The position numbers were made by a program, and so were the translations under genes. Under the pieces are notes generated by a model, which was not told the DNA's origin, made no database searches, and saw only the letters and a list, made by a program, of their open reading frames with translations. A stretch of DNA of 8,200 nucleotides, from positions 1 to 8,200 of the forward strand of contig CAMBYA010000091.1 in NCBI GenBank assembly GCA_945872035.1, written 5' to 3'. Below, piece after piece: positions 1-6,993 of this stretch. Every line of letters begins with the position of its first letter. Within the stretch, counting starts at the first letter, position 1. This DNA comes from Rhizobium sp. Q54. Its GTDB lineage: Bacteria > Pseudomonadota > Alphaproteobacteria > SMXS01.

Positions 1-261
1 TACGACGCCCAGCTCGCCACCACGCGCATGTTCTACACGCCCGAAGAGGCCACCAAGTTCACCATGGGCGCCTCGCTCTACAAGACCATGGACCTGGTGC
101 GCACCTTCCTGTTCTCGCATGGCCTTCTCGGCCAGGGCGCGGCCAGCGCCGACGTGGTCGGCATCGCCTTCCCCGACGGCAAGGTGCTGGGCGACAAGAA
201 CAACGTGAAGTTCCGCTTCACTGCCGCCTACATGAACGAGGCCGCCAAGGCCGCCAAGTAA
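1..261 (+). CDS. ABC transporter substrate-binding protein, C-terminal fragment (urea carboxylase-linked type)
   Basis: The first base opens a codon of a frame that runs to TAA at 259-261, leaving the last 86 residues of a protein whose start lies upstream of the window. The text around residues 9-40 of the fragment (TRMFYTPEEATKF, then KTMDLVRTFLF) and the later GIAFPDGKVLGDK resemble the C-termini of periplasmic substrate-binding proteins encoded beside urea/guanidine carboxylases. These belong to the nitrate/sulfonate/taurine class of ABC importers. The protein would capture the substrate in the periplasm and deliver it to the permease encoded 10 bases downstream. The signal peptide and most ligand-binding residues are outside the window, so the ligand cannot be read here. 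An internal ATG at 28 is an artefact of the window edge, not a start. The family call rests on recalled similarity and on the neighbours; the partial status is certain. Confidence 0.8.
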   Translation, partial: YDAQLATTRMFYTPEEATKFTMGASLYKTMDLVRTFLFSHGLLGQGAASADVVGIAFPDGKVLGDKNNVKFRFTAAYMNEAAKAAK

Positions 262-264
262 GGA
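260..264 (+). promoter_or_regulatory. Ribosome-binding site for the permease
   Basis: AAGGA lies 7 bases before the ATG at 272 and overlaps the TAA of the binding-protein gene. It favours 272 over the in-frame ATGs at 305 and 317, which lack an equally good purine-rich site. Confidence 0.55.
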
Positions 265-271
265 CGCATCG

Positions 272-1109
272 ATGGACACGGCGGCGGGCGGCAGGCCGGC
301 AGTCATGCGCAAGCGCATGATCAATGTCTACCCGACACGGGGCGTGGCGCTGTTTCTCGCCGCGCTTCCCTTCATCCTCCTGCTGCTCGCCTACCTGGCC
401 GGGTCGGCGTCCCGGCTGGCGGACAACCCGGACGACAAGCTGCTGCCGTCCTTCGCGTCCATCGGCGCCGGCTTCGCCCGCATGGCGTTCGAGGCCGACC
501 CGCGGACCGGGGACGTGCTGCTGTGGGTCGACACCGCCGCCAGTCTTGCTCGCCTGCTGGCAGGATTGGCGATCGCCACGGTCATGGATCGCCATCGGCC
601 TGGTGCCGTATGTGCGGACTACCTTCAACGGCTTCGTGGCGGTGATCGCCATGATCCCGCCGCTCGCCATCCTGCCCATCCTGTTCATCATTTTCGGGCT
701 GGGCGAGACGTCGAAGGTGGCGCTGATCGTCATCGGCGTCGCGCCCGTGGTGATGCGCGACATGATCCTGCGGGTCGACGAGATGCCCCGGGAGCTGATG
801 GTCAAGGCACAGACCCTCGGCGCCTCCACCTGGCAGATCGCGCTCCGCGTGGTGGTGCCGCAGATGATGCCCCGGCTCATCGATTCGGTCCGGCTGTCGC
901 TGTGCTCGGCCTGGCTGTTCCTGATCGCGGCGGAAGCCATCGCCTCCCAGTCCGGGCTCGGCTACCGCATCTTCCTGCTGAGACGCTATCTGGCCATGGA
1001 CACGATCCTGCCCTATGTGGCGTGGATCACCCTGCTCGCCTTTGCCCTCGACTTCGGCCTGCGCCGGCTGCAGCACAAGGCGTTCCCATGGTTCGCGGGG
1101 AGGGCCTGA
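272..1109 (+). pseudogene. ABC transporter permease, frameshifted near 587
   Basis: This is the membrane subunit of the importer, of the nitrate/sulfonate/taurine class found next to urea/guanidine carboxylases. Reading from ATG 272 gives about 105 plausible residues: a hydrophobic segment at residues ~25-44 (FLAALPFILLLLAYLAG), then the family-like stretch DNPDDKLLPS, then the start of a second membrane segment ending AGLAIATVM at 586. After that the frame turns into Arg/His/Pro-rich nonsense. The true protein resumes in the next frame from 588 with IAIGLVPYVR, followed by MIPPLAILPILFIIFGLG, the cytoplasmic EAA-type loop at 804-860 (KAQTLGASTW...VVVP), further hydrophobic segments and a TGA at 1107-1109. 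Rejoining the frames requires skipping one base, equal to a one-base gain or a loss of 3n-1 bases. Relatives as I recall them have about five more residues here, so a loss of about 11 bases fits best. As written, no full-length permease can be made. A sequencing or assembly error is a real alternative. Starts at 305 or 317 are possible. Confidence 0.85.
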
Positions 1110-1927
1110 TGACCGCCGTCAGCGTGAAGAACGTCTGGAAGGAATATGACGGGCGCGTCGTGCTCGAGCAGGTCTCGCTCGAGGTCGAGCCCCATTCCTT
1201 CATCGCCCTGGTCGGCCCGTCCGGCTGCGGCAAGTCCACCTTCCTGCGCATGCTGCTGTCGGCCGAGACTCCGACCAAGGGCGACATACTGGTGGAGGGC
1301 GAGCGCCTGCCCGGCGAGCCGACCGCCGACCGCGGCGTGGTGTTCCAGCGATACTCGGTGTTCCCGCACCTGACGGTGCTGGAGAACGTGGTGCTGGGCA
1401 AGGAATTCGCCTCCTCGCCCTTGCTTGGCAAGCTGTTCGGCAAGGCGAAGAAGCAGGCGCGGGAGGAGGCGGCGGAGATTCTCACCGCCGTCGGCCTCGG
1501 CCATTCGCTCGACCTCTATCCCAGCCAGCTTTCCGGCGGCATGCAGCAGCGCCTCGCCATCGCCCAGGCGCTGATCAAGCGGCCCAGGATCCTGCTGCTC
1601 GACGAGCCGTTCGGCGCGCTCGATCCGGGCATCCGGGCCGAGATTCACGTGCTGATGCTCAAGCTGTGGCGCGAGACGAAAATGACGGTGTTCATGGTCA
1701 CTCACGATCTGTCCGAGGCGTTCCATCTCGGCACCCGCGTCATCGCCTTCGACCGGCCGCGCAACCGGCCCGAGGAACGCGAACGCTATGGCGCCACGAT
1801 CACCCATGATCTGGCTGTATGGCCGCCGAAATATCCTGTATCAGACACGCACTTTGCCTCGGGCGGGACGACCCGCCTGCTCGACGAGCTCGAGGCATTG
1901 CCGGGACGGCCCGGCGTCGGTCACTAG
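1109..1927 (+). CDS. ABC transporter ATP-binding protein (nitrate/sulfonate/taurine class)
   Basis: This 272-residue cytoplasmic ATPase would power the importer. All nucleotide-binding motifs are intact: Walker [10 protein letters not shown] at residues 36-44, Q-loop Gln80, signature LSGGM at 141-145, Walker B ILLLDEP at 161-167, D-loop ALD ending at Asp172, and switch His199 in VTHD. The C-terminal ~60 residues extend past the core fold and include [14 protein letters not shown], which I recall as typical of ATPases linked to urea/guanidine carboxylases. The ATG at 1109 overlaps the permease TGA (TGATG), and GGGGAGGG at 1097-1104 serves as ribosome-binding site. The protein also starts exactly where recognisable ABC sequence begins. 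The same frame is open upstream into the permease N-terminus, giving a spurious 551-residue reading from 272; that is caused by the permease frameshift and is not a real fusion. The ATPase itself shows no damage. Confidence 0.93.
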   Translation: MTAVSVKNVWKEYDGRVVLEQVSLEVEPHSFIALVGPSGCGKSTFLRMLLSAETPTKGDILVEGERLPGEPTADRGVVFQRYSVFPHLTVLENVVLGKEFASSPLLGKLFGKAKKQAREEAAEILTAVGLGHSLDLYPSQLSGGMQQRLAIAQALIKRPRILLLDEPFGALDPGIRAEIHVLMLKLWRETKMTVFMVTHDLSEAFHLGTRVIAFDRPRNRPEERERYGATITHDLAVWPPKYPVSDTHFASGGTTRLLDELEALPGRPGVGH

Positions 1928-1930
1928 GAG
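1926..1930 (+). promoter_or_regulatory. Ribosome-binding site for the larger DUF1989 gene
   Basis: AGGAG sits 6 bases before the ATG at 1937 and shares bases with the TAG stop of the ATPase gene. It supports the chosen start and suggests coupled translation. Confidence 0.65.
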
Positions 1931-1936
1931 CAAGCC

Positions 1937-2764
1937 ATGACCGCGCCAGACAAGGCAACCCCGGAGGAATTCCGTCGTCGCTATGAAGAACTGAGGGCCG
2001 GCGCCCACGAAAAGTCGCCGCGCATCGCCCAGGCGGCCAGGGAGCCGTCCAACCCCGCGCGCATCAAGCCGAAGAAGGTCGTGCACCGGGAGATCATCCC
2101 CGGCGGCTGGTACTGGGGCATGGTGATCCCGCGCGGCCAGACGCTGCGCATCGTCAATGGCGGCACCGGCAGCGTCTCGGCGCTGTTCTGGAACATCGAC
2201 GACACCAGTGAGCGCTACAACGCGGGCGACACCGTGAAGGTGCAGTGGCACGCCAATTTGTCGAAGGGCCGGGTGCTGTTTTCCGACATGGGCCGGGTGC
2301 TGATGTCGATCACCGACGACACCACCGCCGGCCGCCACGACTTCATCGCCGGCGGCTCGACGCCGTTCAGCAACAACCGCCGATATGGCGACGACACCCT
2401 GCGCAACAGCCGCGACAATTTCCGGCTGGCGGTCGGCAAATACGGCATGGGCGTGAAGGACGTGCCGCCCTGCGTCACCTTCTTCGCCGGCGTCCAGGTC
2501 GGCGAGGACGGCCGTTTCACCTGGAGCGGCGGCCACGACAAGGCCGGGGACTACGTGGATTTGCGCGCCGAGATGAACGTGCTGGCGGTGCTGTCCAATT
2601 GCCCGCATCCGCTCGATCCGTCGCCGGTCTACGCGCCGAAATCCATCGAGGCCATCGTCTGGGACTCGCCCGAGCCCGACGAGGACGACCTCTGCCGCAC
2701 GGCCACCGAGGAAGCGGTGCGCGGCTTCGAGAACACCGATCCGCTGTTCGGCGGCCGGGCGTGA
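1937..2764 (+). CDS. DUF1989 protein, larger paralog: urea amidolyase-associated protein / probable carboxyguanidine deiminase subunit
   Basis: This 275-residue protein belongs to DUF1989. Recognition rests on the strip from GGWYWGMVIPRGQTLRIV (residues 56-73) through DDTSERYNAGDTV (88-100) and GRHDF (132-136) to SNCP (220-223). The older name is urea carboxylase/amidolyase-associated protein. In other bacteria the two adjacent members of this pair were shown to form carboxyguanidine deiminase (CgdAB), which converts carboxyguanidine to allophanate and ammonia; I cannot say which paralog is CgdA. It has a charged N-terminal extension of about 45 residues and a ~30-residue acidic tail (DSPEPDEDD...), both lacking in the smaller paralog. 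At the positions where the smaller paralog has a cysteine cluster, this one reads DTTAGRHDFIAGGSTPF, with no cysteine. It may therefore be the structural or regulatory partner of the complex; that is inference. No signal peptide is seen, so it is probably cytoplasmic. Its TGA at 2762-2764 precedes the paralog by 10 bases. Confidence 0.88.
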   Translation: MTAPDKATPEEFRRRYEELRAGAHEKSPRIAQAAREPSNPARIKPKKVVHREIIPGGWYWGMVIPRGQTLRIVNGGTGSVSALFWNIDDTSERYNAGDTVKVQWHANLSKGRVLFSDMGRVLMSITDDTTAGRHDFIAGGSTPFSNNRRYGDDTLRNSRDNFRLAVGKYGMGVKDVPPCVTFFAGVQVGEDGRFTWSGGHDKAGDYVDLRAEMNVLAVLSNCPHPLDPSPVYAPKSIEAIVWDSPEPDEDDLCRTATEEAVRGFENTDPLFGGRA

Positions 2765-2769
2765 GGAGG
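2763..2769 (+). promoter_or_regulatory. Ribosome-binding site for the smaller DUF1989 gene
   Basis: GAGGAGG, a strong Shine-Dalgarno match, begins inside the preceding TGA stop and ends 5 bases before the ATG at 2775. It is among the best ribosome-binding sites in the window. Confidence 0.7.
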
Positions 2770-2774
2770 CAGCC

Positions 2775-3410
2775 ATGACCCTTTTCATCGACCGCGACTA
2801 CTCGACCGCCGTCTACGATTTCGTCATTCCCGCCCGCAAGCCCTGGTCGGGCACCCTGAAGCAGGGCCAGGTGTTGCGCATCGTCGACCTGGAAAGCCAG
2901 CAGGCCGTCGACACCATCCTCTACAACGCCCACAACACCACCGAGCGCTACAGCGCACAGGACACGCTCACCGCGCAGGGCGCCGCCTATATCGAGGCGG
3001 GCACGGCGCTGATGTCCAACGAGGGTAACGTGATGGCGACCCTGGTCGCCGACACCTGCGGCCGGCACGACACCTCGGCCGGCGCGTGCTCGTGCGAGAG
3101 CAACACGGTGCGCTTCGGCCATCACACGAAGTACATGCACGCCTGCCGCGAGAACTTCCTGCTGGAGGTGTCGAAATACGGCATGTCCAAGCGGGACATC
3201 GTCGGCAACATCAACTTCTTCATGAACGTGCCGATCAGTCCGGGCGGCGAGGTCAATATCGACGACGGCATCTCCGAGCCGCTCGGCTATGTGGACCTGC
3301 AGGCGGCCATGGACGTGCTGGTGGTGATCTCCAACTGCCCGCAGGTCAACAACCCGTGCAACGGGTTCAATCCCACGCCGATCCGCGTGCTGATCTGGGA
3401 CGCGGCGTGA
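2775..3410 (+). CDS. DUF1989 protein, smaller paralog: urea amidolyase-associated protein / probable carboxyguanidine deiminase subunit
   Basis: This 211-residue protein is a DUF1989 paralog of its upstream neighbour; both share TxERYxAxDT, GRHD, ENF/DNF, KYGM and SNCP blocks in the same order. It carries the fuller set of probable metal or catalytic residues: Cys95 and His98 in DTCGRHD, Cys105 and Cys107 in GACSCESN, Cys124 in HACRENF and Cys188 in SNCP. DUF1989 structures are known to hold a metal through conserved Cys/His residues, so this subunit is the likelier seat of catalysis; that is inference. With the larger paralog it would form the carboxyguanidine deiminase (CgdAB in other bacteria) that turns the carboxylase product into allophanate. 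The start is fixed by the GAGGAGG site and by FVIPARKPWSG aligning with the matching block of the paralog. The TGA at 3408-3410 lies one base before the carboxylase ATG, so the two are probably translationally coupled. No signal peptide is visible. Confidence 0.9.
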   Translation: MTLFIDRDYSTAVYDFVIPARKPWSGTLKQGQVLRIVDLESQQAVDTILYNAHNTTERYSAQDTLTAQGAAYIEAGTALMSNEGNVMATLVADTCGRHDTSAGACSCESNTVRFGHHTKYMHACRENFLLEVSKYGMSKRDIVGNINFFMNVPISPGGEVNIDDGISEPLGYVDLQAAMDVLVVISNCPQVNNPCNGFNPTPIRVLIWDAA

Positions 3411-3411
3411 C

Positions 3412-6400
3412 ATGTTCAACAAGGTCCTGATCGCGAACCGCGGCGAGATCGCCTGCCGGATCATCCGTACCCTGCGCCGCATGGGCATCGCCTCGGTCGC
3501 CGTCTATTCGGACGCCGACCGGCATGCCAGGCATGTGCTGATGGCCGACGAGGCCGTCCGCATCGGTCCCGCGCCCGCCGCCGAGAGCTACCTCGACCAG
3601 CAGGCCATCATCGACGCCTGCAACCTGACCGGCGCCGAGGCTGTGCATCCCGGCTACGGCTTCCTCAGCGAGAACCCGGGCTTCGCCGAGCGGCTGTGGC
3701 TGAACGGCATCAAGTTCATCGGGCCGGGCACCGACCACATGCGCGCCTTCGGCCTGAAGCACACCGCCCGCGAGATCGCCGAAAGGAGCGGCGTGCCGCT
3801 GCTGCCCGGTACCGGCCTGCTGGCCGATGTGGACGAGGCGATGACCGCTGCGGCTTCGATCGGCTATCCGGTGATGCTGAAGAGCACGGCGGGCGGCGGC
3901 GGCATCGGCATGCAGCTCTGCCACGGCGATGCCGACCTCAGCGCCCGCTACGAGGAGGTGAAGCGGCTCAGCCAGAACAATTTCGGTGACGCCGGCCTGT
4001 TCATCGAAAAATTCGTCAGCCGCGCCCGGCACATCGAGGTGCAGATCTTCGGCGATGGCAAGGGCAAGGTCGTGGCCCTCGGCGAGCGCGACTGCTCGCT
4101 CCAGCGCCGCAACCAGAAGGTCGTCGAGGAGACGCCCGCGCCGCACCTGTCGGCGCAGGGCCGGATCGACCTGCATGCCGCCGCCGTCGCGCTCGGCAAG
4201 ACCGTCGACTACGAATCCGCCGGCACCGTCGAATTCGTCTACGACGTGGACGCGGAGGCGTTCTACTTCCTCGAGGTCAACACCCGCCTGCAGGTCGAGC
4301 ACTGCGTCACCGAGGAGGTGTTCGGCGTCGACCTGGTGGAATGGATGGTGCGCCAGGCCGCGGGCGAGGCGCTGTCGCTGGACGTGCCCGAACCCAGGGG
4401 TGCGGCCATCGAGGTGCGCATCTATGCCGAAGACCCGGCCAAGGATTTCCGTCCCAGCGCAGGCCGGCTGACCCAGGTGAAGTTCCCCTGCGGCGTTCGC
4501 GTCGACGGCTGGGTGGAATCCGGCACCGAGGTGCCGCCCTATTACGATCCCATGCTGGCCAAGCTGATCGTCTCAGCCCCGACGCGCGCGGCGGCCGTGG
4601 ACAAGCTGGTCGAGGCGCTCGACAAATCCAGCCTCTACGGCATCGAGACCAACCTGGCCTATCTGCGCGCGATCGCCCGCTCGCAGGTGTTCCGCGACGG
4701 CAAGGCGATCACCGCGACCCTGAAATCGTTTCCATTCGTGTCGAAGTCGGTCGAGGTGCTGGCGCCCGGCGCCCAGTCCAGCATCCAGGACTGGCCGGGC
4801 CGGATCGGCTACTGGAACGTGGGTGTGCCGCCAAGCGGCCCCATGGACGCGTTCTCGTTCCGCCTCGCCAACCGGCTGGTCGGCAATGACGAGGGCGCGC
4901 CCGGCCTGGAGATCACCCTGACCGGCCCCACCCTGCGCTTCGGCTGCGACGCGATCATCGCGCTGGGCGGCGCGAGGATGAAGGCGACGCTCGACGGCGA
5001 GCCGGTCGCCTGGTGGCGGACGCTGACGGTGAAGGCCGGGCAGGTGCTCGCCATCGGCGCGATCGACGGACCCGGCAACCGGGCCTACCTGGCGGTCGCG
5101 GGCGGCTTCGACGTGCCCGACTATCTGGGCTCGGGCGCCACCTTCGGCCTCGGCGGCTTCGGTGGCCACGCGACGGGGACGCTGCGCACCGGCGACGTGC
5201 TGCGATTGAACGGCACGGAAAAGCCCTACATCCCGCAGGTGCTGCGCGACGATGCCCTGCCGCCGCTGACGCGGAGCTGGGAGATCGGCGTGCTCTACGG
5301 CCCGCACGGCGCGCCCGACTTTTTCACCGACGCCGACATCGAGACGTTCTTCTCGTCGGAATACGAGGTGCATTTCAACAGCTCGCGCACCGGCGTCCGG
5401 CTGATCGGCCCCAAGCCGCAATGGGCGCGGGCCGATGGCGGCGAGGCGGGCCTGCATCCGTCCAACATCCACGACAACGCCTATGCCATCGGCGCCATCG
5501 ACTTCACCGGCGACATGCCGATCATCCTCGGTCCCGACGGCCCCAGCCTGGGCGGCTTCGTCTGCCCGGCGGTGATCGTCGATGCCGAACTGTGGAAGAC
5601 CGGCCAGCTCAAGCCGGGCGACAAGGTCCGGTTCCGGCGGCTAGGGCTGGAGGTGGCCGCGGCGCTGCGCACGGCGCAGGATGCCGCGATCATGAACCTG
5701 ACCGCCGCGCCGCGCGTGGTCGCTCCGGCGGTTGTCAGGCGTGACGCGGTGCTGGAGCGCTATTCCGAGGACAATGTGCCGGTGTGCTACCGCGCCGCCG
5801 GTGACCGTTACCTGCTGGTGGAATACGGCCCGCTGGTGCTCGACATAGCCCTGCGCATGCGGGTCCACGCGCTGATGCAGGCGATCGAGGCGGAAGGCTG
5901 GCCCGGCATCATCGACCTGACGCCCGGCATCCGCTCGCTGCAGATCCACTACGACAGCATCGCCCTTCCGCTGGGCAAGCTGCTGGACGGCCTGAAGGCG
6001 CTGGAGCTAAGTCTGCCCGACGCCAGGGACATGCGGGTGCCGTCGCGGATCGTCCACCTGCCGCTGTCGTGGAACGACGACCAGGCGCAGCTCGCGGCGC
6101 AGAAATACATGGAGCTGGTGCGGCCGGACGCGCCGTGGTGCCCGTCCAACATCGAGTTCATCCGGCGGATCAACGGCCTGGACAGCGTCGACGATGTCTA
6201 CCGGCTGTTCTTCGACGCCAGCTACATGGTGCTCGGCCTGGGCGACGTCTATCTGGGCGCGCCGGTCGCCACGCCGGTCGACCCGCGCCACCGGCTGGTC
6301 ACCACCAAATACAACCCGGCCCGCACCTGGACGCCGGAAAACGCGGTCGGCATCGGCGGCGCCTATCTGTGCATCTACGGCATGGAAGGGCCGGGCGGCT

Positions 6401-6993
6401 ACCAGCTGGTCGGCCGCACCATCCAGGTGTGGAACACCTGGCGCCAGCCGAAGCCGTTCGAGCCCAAGGTGCCGTGGCTGCTGCGATTCTTCGACCAGAT
6501 CAGGTTCTTCCCGGTGTCGGCCGAGGAGCTGCTGGAGGCCCGCGCCGATTTCCCGCATGGCCGCTACAAGGTGGACATCGAGGAGACCAGCTTCAGCCTG
6601 CGGGAATATACCCATTTCCTCGAGTCGAACGCCGACGGCATCGCCGCCTTCAAGGCGACGCAGCAGGCCGCGTTCGAGGCCGAGCGCCAGCGCTGGGCCG
6701 AGCAGGGTCTCGCCACCTATGTGGGCGAGGAGACCGTCGCCGCCATTCCCGACGAGGCCGCGCTGCCGGAAGGGTCGGTGGGCGTCGAATCCCATGTCCC
6801 CGGCAATGTCTGGAAGCTGGTCGTCGAGGCCGGCCAGCCGGTCGAGGCGGGGGACACTCTGGTCATCGTCGAATCCATGAAGATGGAGCTGGCCATCACC
6901 GCCCCGGTCGCGGGTGTGGTCACCGAATATCGCTGTCAACCCGGCCGTCCCGTGCAGGCGGGACAGGTCGTTGCCGTATTGAAGGCCGCCTGA
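3412..6993 (+). CDS. Biotin-dependent urea/guanidine carboxylase (probable guanidine carboxylase)
   Basis: This complete 1193-residue enzyme is of usual length for the bacterial stand-alone form (uca in older annotations), which lacks the fused allophanate hydrolase of yeast DUR1,2. Domain order is biotin carboxylase (1-~442, opening KVLIANRGEIACRI), carboxyltransferase halves AHS2/KipA-like (~447-750) and AHS1/KipI-like (~785-1010), a linker, and a C-terminal biotinyl domain. The ATP-grasp Gly-rich loop KSTAGGGGIG is at 157-166. EVNTRLQVEH gives Glu288, Asn290 and Arg292, matching catalytic residues of E. coli AccC in position. HPSNIHDNAY lies at 682-691 in AHS2, and YNPARTWTPE with GIGGAYLCIYGMEGPGGYQ spans 967-998 in AHS1. 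The biotin acceptor is Lys1157 in ESMKME. The enzyme uses ATP and bicarbonate to carboxylate urea or guanidine. The adjacent deiminase pair favours guanidine, but the substrate-deciding residue in the carboxyltransferase cannot be placed with certainty. It starts one base after the preceding stop and ends in a TGATG overlap with atzF. It appears fully intact. Confidence 0.95.
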   Translation: MFNKVLIANRGEIACRIIRTLRRMGIASVAVYSDADRHARHVLMADEAVRIGPAPAAESYLDQQAIIDACNLTGAEAVHPGYGFLSENPGFAERLWLNGIKFIGPGTDHMRAFGLKHTAREIAERSGVPLLPGTGLLADVDEAMTAAASIGYPVMLKSTAGGGGIGMQLCHGDADLSARYEEVKRLSQNNFGDAGLFIEKFVSRARHIEVQIFGDGKGKVVALGERDCSLQRRNQKVVEETPAPHLSAQGRIDLHAAAVALGKTVDYESAGTVEFVYDVDAEAFYFLEVNTRLQVEHCVTEEVFGVDLVEWMVRQAAGEALSLDVPEPRGAAIEVRIYAEDPAKDFRPSAGRLTQVKFPCGVRVDGWVESGTEVPPYYDPMLAKLIVSAPTRAAAVDKLVEALDKSSLYGIETNLAYLRAIARSQVFRDGKAITATLKSFPFVSKSVEVLAPGAQSSIQDWPGRIGYWNVGVPPSGPMDAFSFRLANRLVGNDEGAPGLEITLTGPTLRFGCDAIIALGGARMKATLDGEPVAWWRTLTVKAGQVLAIGAIDGPGNRAYLAVAGGFDVPDYLGSGATFGLGGFGGHATGTLRTGDVLRLNGTEKPYIPQVLRDDALPPLTRSWEIGVLYGPHGAPDFFTDADIETFFSSEYEVHFNSSRTGVRLIGPKPQWARADGGEAGLHPSNIHDNAYAIGAIDFTGDMPIILGPDGPSLGGFVCPAVIVDAELWKTGQLKPGDKVRFRRLGLEVAAALRTAQDAAIMNLTAAPRVVAPAVVRRDAVLERYSEDNVPVCYRAAGDRYLLVEYGPLVLDIALRMRVHALMQAIEAEGWPGIIDLTPGIRSLQIHYDSIALPLGKLLDGLKALELSLPDARDMRVPSRIVHLPLSWNDDQAQLAAQKYMELVRPDAPWCPSNIEFIRRINGLDSVDDVYRLFFDASYMVLGLGDVYLGAPVATPVDPRHRLVTTKYNPARTWTPENAVGIGGAYLCIYGMEGPGGYQLVGRTIQVWNTWRQPKPFEPKVPWLLRFFDQIRFFPVSAEELLEARADFPHGRYKVDIEETSFSLREYTHFLESNADGIAAFKATQQAAFEAERQRWAEQGLATYVGEETVAAIPDEAALPEGSVGVESHVPGNVWKLVVEAGQPVEAGDTLVIVESMKMELAITAPVAGVVTEYRCQPGRPVQAGQVVAVLKAA

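Noticed and set aside
569..576. GCGATCGC palindrome as a possible regulatory or repeat element
   Set aside because: A single copy inside coding sequence, easily produced by common codons at this base composition.
218..940. Long open frame on the - strand (240 residues) opposite the permease
   Set aside because: Ser/Arg/Met-rich text with no recognisable domain, lying opposite a well-recognised gene; typical antisense shadow in high-GC coding DNA.
272..1927. A genuine permease-ATPase fusion protein
   Set aside because: The middle third in that frame is not permease sequence, while the neighbouring frame encodes the proper membrane segments and EAA loop up to 1109.
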